Origin: Flammeovirgaceae bacterium
Lineage (GTDB): Bacteria; Bacteroidota; Bacteroidia; Cytophagales; Cyclobacteriaceae
Assembly (NCBI GenBank): GCA_021298015.1
Contig: JAJTGY010000006.1
Location: 102,650 to 166,649 of the forward strand
Direction of reading: 5' to 3'
DNA: 64,000 bases
Shown piece after piece: positions 17,461-26,712 of the stretch (the stretch's first letter is position 1; each line of letters opens with the position of its first letter). Below the pieces are notes generated by a model. It saw only the letters and a program-made list of their open reading frames with translations, was not told where the DNA came from and made no database searches. The position numbers and the translations under genes are program-made.

Positions 17461-18741
17461 ATGACGGAATCCTTTCTCCATTACATATGGCAAATGCAGT
17501 ATTTTGACAAGAACGACCTATGTACGGTTGACGATGAGCCTGTTACAGTCTTTCAACCGGGTTTCCTCAATACAAATGCCGGCCCCGATTTCAGCCAGGC
17601 CCGAATTCGCATCGGCTCGTTGGATTGGTCGGGCCAGGTGGAGATTCATGTGCGCTCCTCGGAATGGGATGACCATGCCCATCGAACCGATCATACGTAC
17701 GATAATGTCATTCTTCACGTGGTCTGGGAAGATAACCGCCCCGTGTTGCGTGCCGATGGTACGCCTATGCCCACACTTTTACTCAAGGGTCGCGTAAACA
17801 CCGGACTGCTGCACACCTACCAAAAGTTAATGGCTACCGCTCATGTTATTCCCTGCCAGGGTTCGCTTGCAGCCGTGCCTTCGCTGATCCGGTTATCCAT
17901 GATCGAGAAGTCCTTGGTTCGCAGGCTGCAGCGTAAAGCCACGGAGATGCTCGAGGTAGCGCAGGCAACCCGATTCGACTGGGACGAAACTGCGTACCGG
18001 TTTCTGGCTCGGAATTTTGGATTCAAGATCAACGCTGATCCTTTCTTTGAATTGGCCAGGCGAGTGGAGTATCGGCAGGTGCTCAAAATTGCCGATCGGC
18101 TCGGTACCGTGGAGGCACTCCTATTCGGGCAGGCGGGTTTTCTGGAGGCGGTGAGTTCGGACGAATATGTGCAACAGCTGAAAAATGAATACCGTCACCT
18201 CGCGGCACGTTGGAAGCTGGAAGATCGGCAAGTTGATACGGCCCGATGGAAGTTTCTCCGGTTGCGGCCGGCAAATTTTCCTACACTTAGATTAGCCCAG
18301 TTTTGTGCATTCCTGAACGGGAATCGTAATCTCTTTTCGAGCTTGCTGGAGTGGCGGAATTTAGCGGCTGTGGCAAAGGGGCTTTCCGTTGCACCCTCCG
18401 CCTATTGGCATAGGCATTACCATTTTGGGAAGCAATCCAACGTGCTTCATCCGGCTATGGGCCAGGCGAGTGTGCACAACATAGTGGTTAACACACTGGC
18501 ACCGTTGTGGGTAGCCTACGGCTTGTCGCAAGACGATGAATCGTGGATTGAGCGGGCGGTTGAGTTGCTGCGGCAGGTGCCGGCTGAATCGAATGCGATT
18601 ATAAAAAAATGGAAGGCTTTGGGTTGGGCGTCCACTTCGGCTGCCGACACGCAAGGTCTGATCGAACTTTTTAATGAATTTTGCCAGTCGAAAAACTGCC
18701 TGAACTGCGCCATTGGTGCCAGTCTGATTAAGCCCGCATGA
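17461..18741 (+). CDS. DUF2851 family protein
   Basis: A 426-residue protein recognised as DUF2851, a family of unknown function that is frequent in Bacteroidota. Typical motifs are ESFLHYIWQMQYF at the start, GFLNTNAGPDFSQARIRIG, and WSGQVEIHVRSSEWDDH followed by YDNVILHVVWE. The C-terminus ends with a cysteine pair SKNCLNCAIG, also typical. No signal peptide or membrane segment, so it is cytosolic. The stop overlaps the start of the next gene (ATGA). Some members have been annotated as nuclease-like, but I see nothing that proves this. Confidence 0.9.
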   Translation: MTESFLHYIWQMQYFDKNDLCTVDDEPVTVFQPGFLNTNAGPDFSQARIRIGSLDWSGQVEIHVRSSEWDDHAHRTDHTYDNVILHVVWEDNRPVLRADGTPMPTLLLKGRVNTGLLHTYQKLMATAHVIPCQGSLAAVPSLIRLSMIEKSLVRRLQRKATEMLEVAQATRFDWDETAYRFLARNFGFKINADPFFELARRVEYRQVLKIADRLGTVEALLFGQAGFLEAVSSDEYVQQLKNEYRHLAARWKLEDRQVDTARWKFLRLRPANFPTLRLAQFCAFLNGNRNLFSSLLEWRNLAAVAKGLSVAPSAYWHRHYHFGKQSNVLHPAMGQASVHNIVVNTLAPLWVAYGLSQDDESWIERAVELLRQVPAESNAIIKKWKALGWASTSAADTQGLIELFNEFCQSKNCLNCAIGASLIKPA

Positions 18742-19979
18742 TCGCTGTCTATTATTCCGTACACATCATAACATTTCTGGGTGTCGGGTATTGGCTCTAT
18801 CGCCAGCGGCCCGACTCTTTGTTTTGGCCCGCGTTGATTCTGAAAATCTGTGCCGGTGTGGTGCTGGGTCTTCTCTACCGTTTTCACTATCAATCGGGCG
18901 ACACCCTTCTTTTTTTTCAGGATGCAATATTCCTGAGTAAAAAATGTTTTGAGTCTCCGGTTGACTACCTGCAGTTCTTGTGGAATGACGAAGGCAGCCC
19001 ATGGTTAACCGGTTTAACCTACTCGCAGTATCGCTCCCTGTTTTTTGTCAAGGCCATCAGTCTGGTTGCCATCTTCACATTTCAACAATACGGGTTGGCC
19101 GCAGCCTGGTGTTCGTTCCTCTCGTTCCTGGGGTGCTGGTTGTTGTATCGAACCCTTTGTGCGCGTTGGCCTGAGGGCCGCGTGGCCGCGGCAATTGGTT
19201 TTTTGTTTTTCCCCTCGTTCGTGTTCTGGAGTTCGGGGTTAATCAAGGAGAGTCTTGCAGTGGCCGGCCTGATGGCACTTACGGCTATTCTGCACCGCGC
19301 ACTTTGGGGCAAGGCGCGCCCGGCCGAAGTGTTTCTGTTTGTTTTCTCCGGTTGGATCGTGTGGGGACTGAAGTACTACTGGCTGGCCGTGTGGCTGCCG
19401 GTTGCCATAGCACTGGTGGTGCACCAGGCCTCGAAAGTGAGGACGCGTGCGGGTGTGCAGGCTTTGGTCGCTCTCGCTTCGGCTGCAATTGTACTTCTGG
19501 TGGTCAGTCGTGTCCACCCGAATTTTGACTTTAACTATTTACCTACTGTTATTGTCGAGAATAACCGGGCCTATACGGCCAGCGGGGGTACTGATCACGC
19601 TATTGTGTTTGCTGATTTGGAACCGGACTGGGTTAGCCTTGCCCGGCATGCACCCTGGGCGGCATTCAGCGGTATGTTCCGGCCGCTGCCGGGCGAGTCG
19701 TTTAACTTTCTTTCATTTTTTTTCTCTCTGGAAAATGGTGTCGTTTTGTTGCTTACCCTTTGGTCACTTTTTCGCTGGGGGAAAACACGCCAGGTGAATT
19801 CCTGGATGATAGCCGTGCTCCTGTACACGGTGGTGTTAGCCCTTTTGTTAGCCCTCTCTACGCCAAACTTTGGCAGCCTGGCCCGGTATAAAACTGGGTT
19901 CATGCCCTTTTTTGTGTACTTGATTTTATTTAATCATCCCGTTGCACAGGCGTTACAGAGGCGGCTCAAATTCCTGTAA
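18738..19979 (+). CDS. Polytopic membrane protein of unknown function, possibly GT-C-like
   Basis: A 413-residue protein with about ten hydrophobic helices. Conserved-looking features are FPSFVFWSSGLIKESLA in the middle, a periplasmic loop after RVHPNFDF, and a C-terminal SLARYKTGFMPFFVYLILF. This arrangement is reminiscent of membrane glycosyltransferases or polymerases of the GT-C/Wzy kind, but I cannot assign a substrate or prove the fold. It overlaps the DUF2851 gene by 4 bases and is followed by a NeuD-like acyltransferase that seems to have its own promoter box, so a surface sugar role is possible (inference). Confidence 0.6.
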   Translation: MIAVYYSVHIITFLGVGYWLYRQRPDSLFWPALILKICAGVVLGLLYRFHYQSGDTLLFFQDAIFLSKKCFESPVDYLQFLWNDEGSPWLTGLTYSQYRSLFFVKAISLVAIFTFQQYGLAAAWCSFLSFLGCWLLYRTLCARWPEGRVAAAIGFLFFPSFVFWSSGLIKESLAVAGLMALTAILHRALWGKARPAEVFLFVFSGWIVWGLKYYWLAVWLPVAIALVVHQASKVRTRAGVQALVALASAAIVLLVVSRVHPNFDFNYLPTVIVENNRAYTASGGTDHAIVFADLEPDWVSLARHAPWAAFSGMFRPLPGESFNFLSFFFSLENGVVLLLTLWSLFRWGKTRQVNSWMIAVLLYTVVLALLLALSTPNFGSLARYKTGFMPFFVYLILFNHPVAQALQRRLKFL

Positions 19980-19984
19980 CTTTG
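19977..19984 (+). promoter_or_regulatory. TAnnTTTG box before the NeuD-like gene
   Basis: TAACTTTG overlaps the stop codon of the membrane-protein gene and ends 4 bases before ATG 19989, implying a nearly leaderless transcript if used. Confidence 0.4.
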
Positions 19985-19988
19985 ACCC

Positions 19989-20627
19989 ATGCAAAATCCC
20001 GTGATCATTTTTGGTGCACAGGCTGTCGGCCGTCAAGTGAAAGAAATTTTTGAAAGTAACGATGTAGTTGTGTATGGCTTTTTGGATGACAATAAAACAT
20101 TGCACCAGACGGAGGTGGACGAAGCGATGGTGCTGGGTGCCACCGATGATGATGGTTTTTTGAAACTGATTGGGAAGAAATGTGAGGCATTTGTTGCCGT
20201 TGATGATATGCGGTTGCGCAAAGGCATTGTTAAGATGTTAAATGACGTGCGGCATGTGCAGCCGGTGAACGCCATTCATCGCCAGGCCCTTATTTCTTCG
20301 CGCGCTTCGCTGGGCCATGGGTGTCTGGTGGATGCACGGGTAACGGTACAGCCAGGCGTTTCCATCGGTAACCATTGTCTGATTCATGCGGGTGCCACTA
20401 TTGGTGCAGAAGCGAAAATAGGCCAGTTTGTTCAGGTGGGAATGGGTAGCCAGATCAACCCAGGGGTTGTGGTGGAGGACGAAGTGTTCATCGGTTCCGG
20501 AGTTACCGTAGTGTCCGGTGTTACCCTTGGCAAAGGTGCGCGTGTGGGTGCTGGTTCGGTTGTTGTATCGTCCGTGAAGGCCGGGGATACTGTTTTCGGC
20601 AACCCGGCACAACCCATCAAGAGCTAG
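19989..20627 (+). CDS. NeuD/PglD-type sugar O- or N-acyltransferase
   Basis: A 212-residue protein. The N-terminal 80 residues form a small Rossmann-like domain (VIIFGAQAVGRQVKEIFE, VYGFLDDNK, LGATDD). The C-terminal half is a left-handed parallel beta helix with hexapeptide repeats (ISSRASLGHGCLVDARVTVQ, IGNHCLIHAGATIG, VEDEVFIGSGVTV, LGKGARVGAGSVV) and the typical ending GNPAQPIKS. His309-type acceptor equivalents (GHG near residue 110) are present. Family members acetylate nucleotide sugars or sialic acid. The substrate here is unknown; the neighbouring polytopic membrane protein fits glycan modification. Confidence 0.85.
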   Translation: MQNPVIIFGAQAVGRQVKEIFESNDVVVYGFLDDNKTLHQTEVDEAMVLGATDDDGFLKLIGKKCEAFVAVDDMRLRKGIVKMLNDVRHVQPVNAIHRQALISSRASLGHGCLVDARVTVQPGVSIGNHCLIHAGATIGAEAKIGQFVQVGMGSQINPGVVVEDEVFIGSGVTVVSGVTLGKGARVGAGSVVVSSVKAGDTVFGNPAQPIKS

Positions 20628-20629
20628 CC

Positions 20630-21484
20630 ATGCCAATTTCCCCAACCGATCTGATTTTGAATCCGGATGGCAGCGTTTATCATCTCAACTTGCTACCCCG
20701 GCACATCGCAGACACGGTTATTGCCGTAGGCGACCCCAACCGCGTGAGTATGATCGGGGAGTATCTGGATTCGATTGAATACGAAATCAACAAACGGGAG
20801 TTTATAACCATTACCGGTAAGTACAAGGGCAAGCGCGTCACAGTGATCAGCACCGGCATTGGAACCGATAATGTTGAGATTGTGCTGACGGAGTTGGATG
20901 CGTTGGTGAATATTGACCTGAAAACACGGGAGCCAAGGGCACGGAAAAAAAAGCTGCGAATCATCCGCCTCGGTACCTCCGGGGCTTTGCAAGAGGATAT
21001 TGCTGTCGGAAGCCACGTAATCAGCGAGTTTGGCATTGGGCTGGATAATCTCATGATGTTCTATCGGTTTTCGATGAACGAGTGGGAGTGCGAGTTGGCT
21101 GGAGAGATTCACCGGCAAGTCAGGCTGCCGTTTCAGCCCTACGTGGTAGAAGGTTCGGCTTCTTTGTTGAAGCAGTTTGGGCCCGACATGGTAACGGGAA
21201 ATACCGTCACGTGTCCGGGATTCTACGCGCCTCAGGGTCGGCAGGTTCGGGCACAAACAGCCTTGCCTGACCTGCTCGATAAGTTGACTTTTTTTCATTA
21301 CCAGGATTTCTGGCTGACCAATTTTGAAATGGAGACATCGGCCTACTATGCCCTGGGTCGCCTGTTGGGTCATGACGTCATCAGTCTGAATGCCATCATT
21401 GCCAACCGGGTTAAAAATATGTTTGCAAAGGATCCGTATGCGGTTGTGCGATCGCTGATTGAAAAGACGCTTGACTTGCTCTAG
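20630..21484 (+). CDS. Nucleoside phosphorylase (PNP/UDP family 1)
   Basis: A 284-residue enzyme that cleaves nucleosides with phosphate to free base and ribose-1-phosphate in salvage. Motifs: VIAVGDPNRVSMI (phosphate loop, about residues 31-43), STGIGTDNVEIVLTEL, IIRLGTSGALQEDI, and FEMETSAYYALGRLLGHD, the ribose-binding Met-Glu signature. This is the uridine-phosphorylase-like branch; base specificity (uridine or purine) cannot be read reliably. It starts 2 bases after the acyltransferase stop and is convergent with a small minus-strand gene, sharing CTAG (21481-21484). Confidence 0.92.
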   Translation: MPISPTDLILNPDGSVYHLNLLPRHIADTVIAVGDPNRVSMIGEYLDSIEYEINKREFITITGKYKGKRVTVISTGIGTDNVEIVLTELDALVNIDLKTREPRARKKKLRIIRLGTSGALQEDIAVGSHVISEFGIGLDNLMMFYRFSMNEWECELAGEIHRQVRLPFQPYVVEGSASLLKQFGPDMVTGNTVTCPGFYAPQGRQVRAQTALPDLLDKLTFFHYQDFWLTNFEMETSAYYALGRLLGHDVISLNAIIANRVKNMFAKDPYAVVRSLIEKTLDLL

Positions 21485-21732
21485 GAGGCAATGGCACTAT
21501 CCATGCGCATGATGTATTGGCCTGCCCGATAAGGTTCGTTGTTGTAGAAACCCGACAAGATGCGATGGGCAATCTGTTCGACAACCAGTTCATCGTCCGA
21601 CTTCCCTTCCTTACCGCGCCAAAACACCCGATTCGGGTGCAGTCGCATGTCGTCTACGTAGGCTTTGGCATGCTGGTATTGCTCTTCCGTAAATGTAATG
21701 GTGAAGCAGGTTTTTACTTTTTTTGAATCCAT
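21481..21732 (-). CDS. Small conserved-looking protein of unknown function
   Basis: An 83-residue protein starting MDSKKVKTCFTITFT; an alternative ATG at 21756 would add eight residues. It contains FTEEQYQHAKAYVDDMRLHPNRVFWRGKEGKSDDEL and ends YIMRMDSAIAS. There is no signal peptide or membrane segment. The helix-rich, charged composition is that of a real small cytosolic protein; I do not recognise the family. Codon use looks like that of its neighbours. It is convergent with the nucleoside phosphorylase, sharing the stop tetranucleotide, and is upstream of nothing obvious on its strand. Confidence 0.6.
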   Translation of the reverse strand: MDSKKVKTCFTITFTEEQYQHAKAYVDDMRLHPNRVFWRGKEGKSDDELVVEQIAHRILSGFYNNEPYRAGQYIMRMDSAIAS

Positions 21733-21848
21733 AGCGGTAAACCATTTACAAGGCATGTGCCAGAAATGTGGTCGATTTTAGCAAAAAAATAACTTCAAAA
21801 AATGGAGTTGACCGCAGGCGAACAACTTCGTTCGGGAGTGGGAAAATG

Positions 21849-23882
21849 TCAGATGTCTTTTGCCTTTTGTACGGTGAAATAGAACGTACTCCCTTTACCT
21901 TCCTCGGTCTCGAGCCGGATAGTTCCTCCATTCTTCTCCACAAACTCCTTGCACAAGATCAGGCCCAGGCCTGTACCTTTTTCATTTGCCGTGCCGCGCG
22001 TGCTGTAGCCGGTCGTTTTTTCAAACAAAAGTTTTTGCACTTCCGGCTTTATGCCCACGCCATTGTCGGCAATGGCAATTTCGTAAAAGGAGCCGAGGTC
22101 CTGAGCCGAAATTTTGATAACCCCTCCGGCATCGGTGAATTTGATTGCATTTAGAATCAGATTGCGGAATACCAGATTAATCATGTTAAGGTCTGCCCAG
22201 CCCATAGTGCCCTCCCGAATGTTGTTTTCCATCCGAATATCTTTCGTGTGCAAAGAGCTCAGCAGCGAGAAATTGGTTTGAGCCACCACCCGCAAGTCAA
22301 TTTTTTCGGGAATGATTTTTAGTTTCTCCATTTGCAGCAAGGCCCAATCCAGTAAATTGTTGATTAAGGAGCGCGTGTGATTAAACTGTACTTTCAATTC
22401 CTTGGTTAGTCGGGCGAACTCTTCCGGCTTGATCTGGTTGTTATCCAGCAGCGTGAGAATAGCGGCCAGCGCATTCATGGGTGACCGCAAGTCGTGCGAA
22501 ATGATGGAGAAGAATTTGTCTTTCACCTGGTTGAGTTGCTCCAATTCAACGCTGCGTTTTTTGATTTCTTCCTGGTGCTCCATCAGCAGCTTGTTGATGC
22601 GAATTCTCCGCTGACCACTCCGGTAAATGGTAAACATGAGAATGCCGGTGAGCGCAATGGCTACTACCAATATGCTTTGTATAAGCTCCTGCCGCCTGAT
22701 TTCGTCTTCGCGCTCGGCCTTAAATATATTGAGCTGAGCAATTTCTTTATCCTTACCCTCTGTTTCGAATTGCAACTGATCGCGAAAGAGTTGCTGCTCC
22801 ATGTCCTGGCTAAACAGGCTGTCGCGTACGGAGTGGTAGCTCTTAAAATAGCGCAAAGCCTCAGCTGGATTTCCTTCTTGTTCTGCCAGCTGCGAAAGTT
22901 GCAAGTAGCATTCCATCTCCAGTTTTTGCGCATTCATCCGCTCAGCCGTGGCCAAACTTGTTTCAAAAAGTTGCTCGGCTTCCCTGAATTTTTTCTGGGC
23001 CACAAATACTTTGCCTTTGCCGAGGTACGTGTTGGCCAGGCCAAAAACGTTACCGGTCTTTTGGTACAGCCTCGTGGCCGAATCGTAGTACAGCAGGGCA
23101 ATGTCGTTTAACCCCTGCACTTGGTACAGCGAAGCCAGTTTGCCATAAATACGGGGCTCGATAAACGCAATACGCTGCGCGCGTGCCGACTGCAGGGCAC
23201 GCAGCAGGTACGTTTCGGCTTTTTCATATTCGCCCATGCGCATAAATAGATCACCCTCTTCTTCAAACGTATAGGCTTCCGCTTCGGTGTCTTTAATGCC
23301 TTGGCTAATCTTTCGGCTAAACTCAAAATGACTTAAGGCGATGTCGTATTGACCTAGCTCTTTGAAGACATTACCAATATTGTGAATGGCGATGCTCATG
23401 GTCATCGAGTCATTTAACTTCTTGGCTATCCGGTAGGCGCGTGTGAAGTACTGGTAAGAACGGTCGTATTGTCCAAGATCAGAATAGTCGTTTCCAAGAT
23501 AGTTGATGGCTCGGGGCAACAACGTGCTGTCACCGGAAAGCAAGATGAGCTCCAAGCGATCATTGTCATATTTAATAGCCTTCGAATAATCGCCACTGAG
23601 TGTTCCCAGGAATCCCGCCCTTTCATAGACTTTGATCCTCGCCCAATTCCAATCGTTTTCATCGGCAATCCTCAGAGCTTCGTTGGTATACCCGGTCGCC
23701 TTATTGAAGTCTACCCGTTCGTAGTTTTCAGCTAATTCAACCAGCAACAACACGCGCACGGAGTCCGAAGTAGTTTGTTCCAGTTGCCGTTCAAGTGCGG
23801 GCAAGTTCGATTGTGCCCACACAAGATTGATGGCTGTCAATAGAGCGAGTGCGAGCGGGATTCGGCTCAATCCAATGTTCAA
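21849..23882 (-). CDS. TPR-containing sensor histidine kinase (HisKA + HATPase)
   Basis: A 677-residue kinase. I place the start at TTG 23882 because it gives a clean signal peptide (residues 1-24, ending VWAQ) and overlaps the nuoH stop as TTGA. An ATG at 23945 would bury the signal peptide behind 21 residues inside nuoH. Eight or so TPR repeats (about 40-380) should be periplasmic, then one transmembrane helix (SILVVAIALTGILMFTIY), a short coiled coil, HisKA with His463 in SIISHDLRSP, and a HATPase with NLILNAIKFT, ADNGVGI and GTGLGLILC boxes. No response regulator is adjacent, so the partner is elsewhere. It follows nuoH in the same direction. Confidence 0.9.
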   Translation of the reverse strand: MNIGLSRIPLALALLTAINLVWAQSNLPALERQLEQTTSDSVRVLLLVELAENYERVDFNKATGYTNEALRIADENDWNWARIKVYERAGFLGTLSGDYSKAIKYDNDRLELILLSGDSTLLPRAINYLGNDYSDLGQYDRSYQYFTRAYRIAKKLNDSMTMSIAIHNIGNVFKELGQYDIALSHFEFSRKISQGIKDTEAEAYTFEEEGDLFMRMGEYEKAETYLLRALQSARAQRIAFIEPRIYGKLASLYQVQGLNDIALLYYDSATRLYQKTGNVFGLANTYLGKGKVFVAQKKFREAEQLFETSLATAERMNAQKLEMECYLQLSQLAEQEGNPAEALRYFKSYHSVRDSLFSQDMEQQLFRDQLQFETEGKDKEIAQLNIFKAEREDEIRRQELIQSILVVAIALTGILMFTIYRSGQRRIRINKLLMEHQEEIKKRSVELEQLNQVKDKFFSIISHDLRSPMNALAAILTLLDNNQIKPEEFARLTKELKVQFNHTRSLINNLLDWALLQMEKLKIIPEKIDLRVVAQTNFSLLSSLHTKDIRMENNIREGTMGWADLNMINLVFRNLILNAIKFTDAGGVIKISAQDLGSFYEIAIADNGVGIKPEVQKLLFEKTTGYSTRGTANEKGTGLGLILCKEFVEKNGGTIRLETEEGKGSTFYFTVQKAKDI

Positions 23883-24925
23883 GCTAGTTTCCACCAGATA
23901 CAAATTAGTAAAAGCAGGAGAGCTGCGGGCGTTAGATACTTCCAACTCAGGTTAAGTAACTGATCAATGCGTAGTCGGGGGAACGTCCAGCGCACCCAAA
24001 TTTGAATAGCTACCATTACCACCGACTTGGTGATGAGCCAAAAAACACCCCATACGGGGCCATTTGTCCAATCCGCCAGCACGATAGATCCCAAATTCGG
24101 TAGTGGAGAATTCCAGCTTCCCCAGAAGAGAATAACGCCCAGCAAGCTGACCAGCAGCATCATGGCATATTCGGCCAGCATGATGATGGCAAACCGAAAA
24201 CCCGAATACTCGGTGTGGAATCCGGCTACCAATTCCGATTCGGCCTCAGGCAAATCAAAAGGTGCCCGGTTACATTCTGCCAAAGAGGCTATGAAAAAAA
24301 TCACCCAAACGATCAGTAACAGGGGCGTCTGAAACACACTCCAAGTCAAAAAGCCTCCGGTGGCACCTGTGGGTAGCCCGGGTATACCCAGAAACAAGGC
24401 GTTCGTATTTCCCGTGGCTTGCAACATGGAAATCTGCTGCAAATCGAGTGAGCCACTGATTATGCAAACACAAATCACCGCCAGCCCCAGGGGAATTTCA
24501 TAGGAAATAATCTGGGCTATTGACCGCAATGTACCCAGCGAGCTGTACTTGTTATGGGAGCCCCATCCGGCTGCTACAATGCCCACTACATCAAGCGAGA
24601 TGATGGCCAGCAGAAAAAAGACACCCGCTTGAATACCTGCACCTGGCCAGTTGGGCGAAAGAGGTAACACGGCAAAGCCGGCAAATACAGGAAGAAAGAT
24701 CAGGATTGGAGCAGCTTTAAATAGCCAACGTTGAGCAGACGCGGGCACAATATCTTCCTTCTGCAAAAGCTTAAGCAAATCGGCAACGGTTTGAAGCAGC
24801 CCGTAATACCCGACTTCCATCGGCCCAAGCCGATCTTGCATAAAGGCAGAAAGCTTTCGCTCAGCATACACCACCAGAACGGTGTAGGCAATCAGGAACG
24901 GAAGTATGAAAATTAAGGTAGTCAC
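23879..24925 (-). CDS. nuoH: NADH-quinone oxidoreductase subunit H
   Basis: A 348-residue integral membrane subunit of complex I with eight hydrophobic helices. The conserved core is present: ERKLSAFMQDRLGPMEVG near residue 23, ADLLKLLQKEDIVP, a loop SIAQIISYEIPLGL, and the acidic motif SLAECNRAPFDLPEAESELVAGFHTEYSG, which lines the quinone channel next to subunits B and D. The start is GTG 24925. No other nuo gene is near; it sits between murI and a histidine kinase, which it overlaps. This separation from the usual nuoA-N cluster is unusual or indicates a split complex I locus. Confidence 0.96.
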   Translation of the reverse strand: MTTLIFILPFLIAYTVLVVYAERKLSAFMQDRLGPMEVGYYGLLQTVADLLKLLQKEDIVPASAQRWLFKAAPILIFLPVFAGFAVLPLSPNWPGAGIQAGVFFLLAIISLDVVGIVAAGWGSHNKYSSLGTLRSIAQIISYEIPLGLAVICVCIISGSLDLQQISMLQATGNTNALFLGIPGLPTGATGGFLTWSVFQTPLLLIVWVIFFIASLAECNRAPFDLPEAESELVAGFHTEYSGFRFAIIMLAEYAMMLLVSLLGVILFWGSWNSPLPNLGSIVLADWTNGPVWGVFWLITKSVVMVAIQIWVRWTFPRLRIDQLLNLSWKYLTPAALLLLLICIWWKLA

Positions 24926-25004
24926 GGATCCAAGCTAACCTCAAAGGTTGAAAGGGAATCGCATGTAAAATATTCAATAATCACCAAAAACTTACATTGA
25001 GTGC

Positions 25005-25820
25005 CTATTCCCGTGCCCAAAGCGGATGGCGGGTAAGGTGAACGTGCTCGCCAAAAAATATCTTCGTGGAAGCCTCGAAGGAGTCGGTGTAATCGGAAAC
25101 CAGAAATTCGTGGGCGGGGGTACCCTGGGCCGGGCTCTTAAGCGACTGTTGGGTCAAATACTGATCGAGTGCCTGGGCCACTACTTCAGACGAATCGAGG
25201 ATATCAACATTCCCCTGAAAGTAGTCGCGTACCTCCTGTTTGATGAGCGGGTAGTGGGTGCACGCGAGTACCAGGGCCCGGATATCGCTCAGCGTGTCAT
25301 TGCTGAGGTATTGATCAATCAGATCATGGCTAATCCTTGAATTCGAAAATCCTTCTTCGATCATCGGTGCCAGCAGGGGGGTTGCCAGTGCATGCAGGTC
25401 TACGGTACTTTGACGTTCCTCCAGTTTTTGTTGATAAACGTTGCTCAATACCGTGCGCTTGGTGCCAATCAATCCAACTTTCTGGTGCGCATGATGCTTG
25501 GCCACATATTCCACCATGGGGTCAATCACGTTGATGACCTTGGCCTGGTGGCGCACATATTCCTTCAGCAACTCATAGGCGGCCGAACTGGCCGAGTTGC
25601 AGGCGATGACAATCACCTTACAGTTTTTTTGTAGCAGCACATCTGCGATTCGAATTGAATACGCTTGAATGGCGGCCTCAGATTTGTCGCCATAGGGAAG
25701 GTGTGCCGTATCTCCGAAGTAAACGAGTCGTTCGTGGGGCAACCGCGTAGCAATGGCGTGGGCCACCGTTAAGCCGCCAATACCACTATCAAAAATGCCG
25801 ATGGGTGCGTCTGGGGTCAC
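25005..25820 (-). CDS. murI: Glutamate racemase
   Basis: A 271-residue cofactor-independent racemase making D-glutamate for peptidoglycan. The two catalytic cysteines are visible, Cys74 in VIACNSASS and Cys187 in VLACTHYPL. Also present are the N-terminal IGIFDSGIGGLTV (Asp11, Ser12) and YFGDTAHLPYG. The start is GTG 25820 (MTPDAPIGIFD). It is divergent from fabI with 62 bases between the starts. Confidence 0.97.
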   Translation of the reverse strand: MTPDAPIGIFDSGIGGLTVAHAIATRLPHERLVYFGDTAHLPYGDKSEAAIQAYSIRIADVLLQKNCKVIVIACNSASSAAYELLKEYVRHQAKVINVIDPMVEYVAKHHAHQKVGLIGTKRTVLSNVYQQKLEERQSTVDLHALATPLLAPMIEEGFSNSRISHDLIDQYLSNDTLSDIRALVLACTHYPLIKQEVRDYFQGNVDILDSSEVVAQALDQYLTQQSLKSPAQGTPAHEFLVSDYTDSFEASTKIFFGEHVHLTRHPLWARE

Positions 25821-25882
25821 GCGGGCAAATTACAGTCAATCAGGCTGAACTTTGTATACTTGCAGAAAAAATTACCCATTCT

Positions 25883-26695
25883 ATGGCTCACCAACTGCTG
25901 GCCGGCAAGCGCGGCATCATCTTTGGCGCACTCGATGAAAACTCCATCGCCTGGAAAACTGCCCTTCGGGTGAAGGCGGAGGGCGGCTCGTTCACGCTGA
26001 CCAACGCGCCCATCGCGCTGCGCATGGGTAAAATCAACGAACTGGCCAAGCAGTGCAACGCAGAGGTTATTCCGGCCGATGCCACTTCGGAATCCGATCT
26101 GAATACTCTTTTTACGAAATCAATGGAGGTGTTAGGCGGCAAGATTGATTTTGTTCTTCACTCCATTGGCATGAGCCCGAATGTACGAAAGGACAAAGCC
26201 TATGGCGATCTAAACTATGAGTGGTTTCAAAAAACGCTTGACATTTCCGGTCTTTCTTTTCACAAAGTGATGCAAACGGCCGAAAAGACCGATGCGATGA
26301 ATGAGTGGGGTTCAATTGTGGCGCTTACCTACATTGCCGCCCAACGCACGTTCCCGGATTATTCCGATATGGCACAGGCTAAGGCGGTGTTGGAGTCCAT
26401 CGCGCGCAGTTACGGTTACCGCTTCGCGAAACTGAAAAAAGTCCGGGTAAATACAATTTCGCAGTCACCGACTAAGACCACGGCCGGAGCCGGCATCTCA
26501 GGGTTTGACGTATTCTTTGATTATGCCCAGATGATGTCACCTCTGGGTAACGCCTCGGGTGAAGACTGCGCCAACTACATCGTATCGCTCTTCAGCGACT
26601 ATACGCGCATGGTAACCATGCAAAACCTGATGCACGATGGCGGGTTTTCAAGCACCGGCATTACCGAGGACCTGATTGAACGGCTGACCAAATAA
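25883..26695 (+). CDS. fabI: Enoyl-[acyl-carrier-protein] reductase (NADH), FabI type
   Basis: A 270-residue short-chain dehydrogenase that reduces trans-2-enoyl-ACP in fatty acid elongation. ATG 25883 gives MAHQLLAGKRG; an earlier in-frame codon (25805) lies in the murI gene and adds no domain. The nucleotide-binding loop is GKRGIIFGALDENSIAW, with LHSIGMSP in the centre. The FabI catalytic set is Tyr150, Tyr160 and Lys167 in the Y-x6-K arrangement of this family (FPDYSDMAQAK), the same spacing as E. coli Tyr156/Lys163. It is a triclosan-target type enzyme. TATACTTG upstream (25854) resembles the -7 box. Confidence 0.97.
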   Translation: MAHQLLAGKRGIIFGALDENSIAWKTALRVKAEGGSFTLTNAPIALRMGKINELAKQCNAEVIPADATSESDLNTLFTKSMEVLGGKIDFVLHSIGMSPNVRKDKAYGDLNYEWFQKTLDISGLSFHKVMQTAEKTDAMNEWGSIVALTYIAAQRTFPDYSDMAQAKAVLESIARSYGYRFAKLKKVRVNTISQSPTKTTAGAGISGFDVFFDYAQMMSPLGNASGEDCANYIVSLFSDYTRMVTMQNLMHDGGFSSTGITEDLIERLTK

Positions 26696-26712
26696 AGCAC
26701 GCGGTTTGTTCC

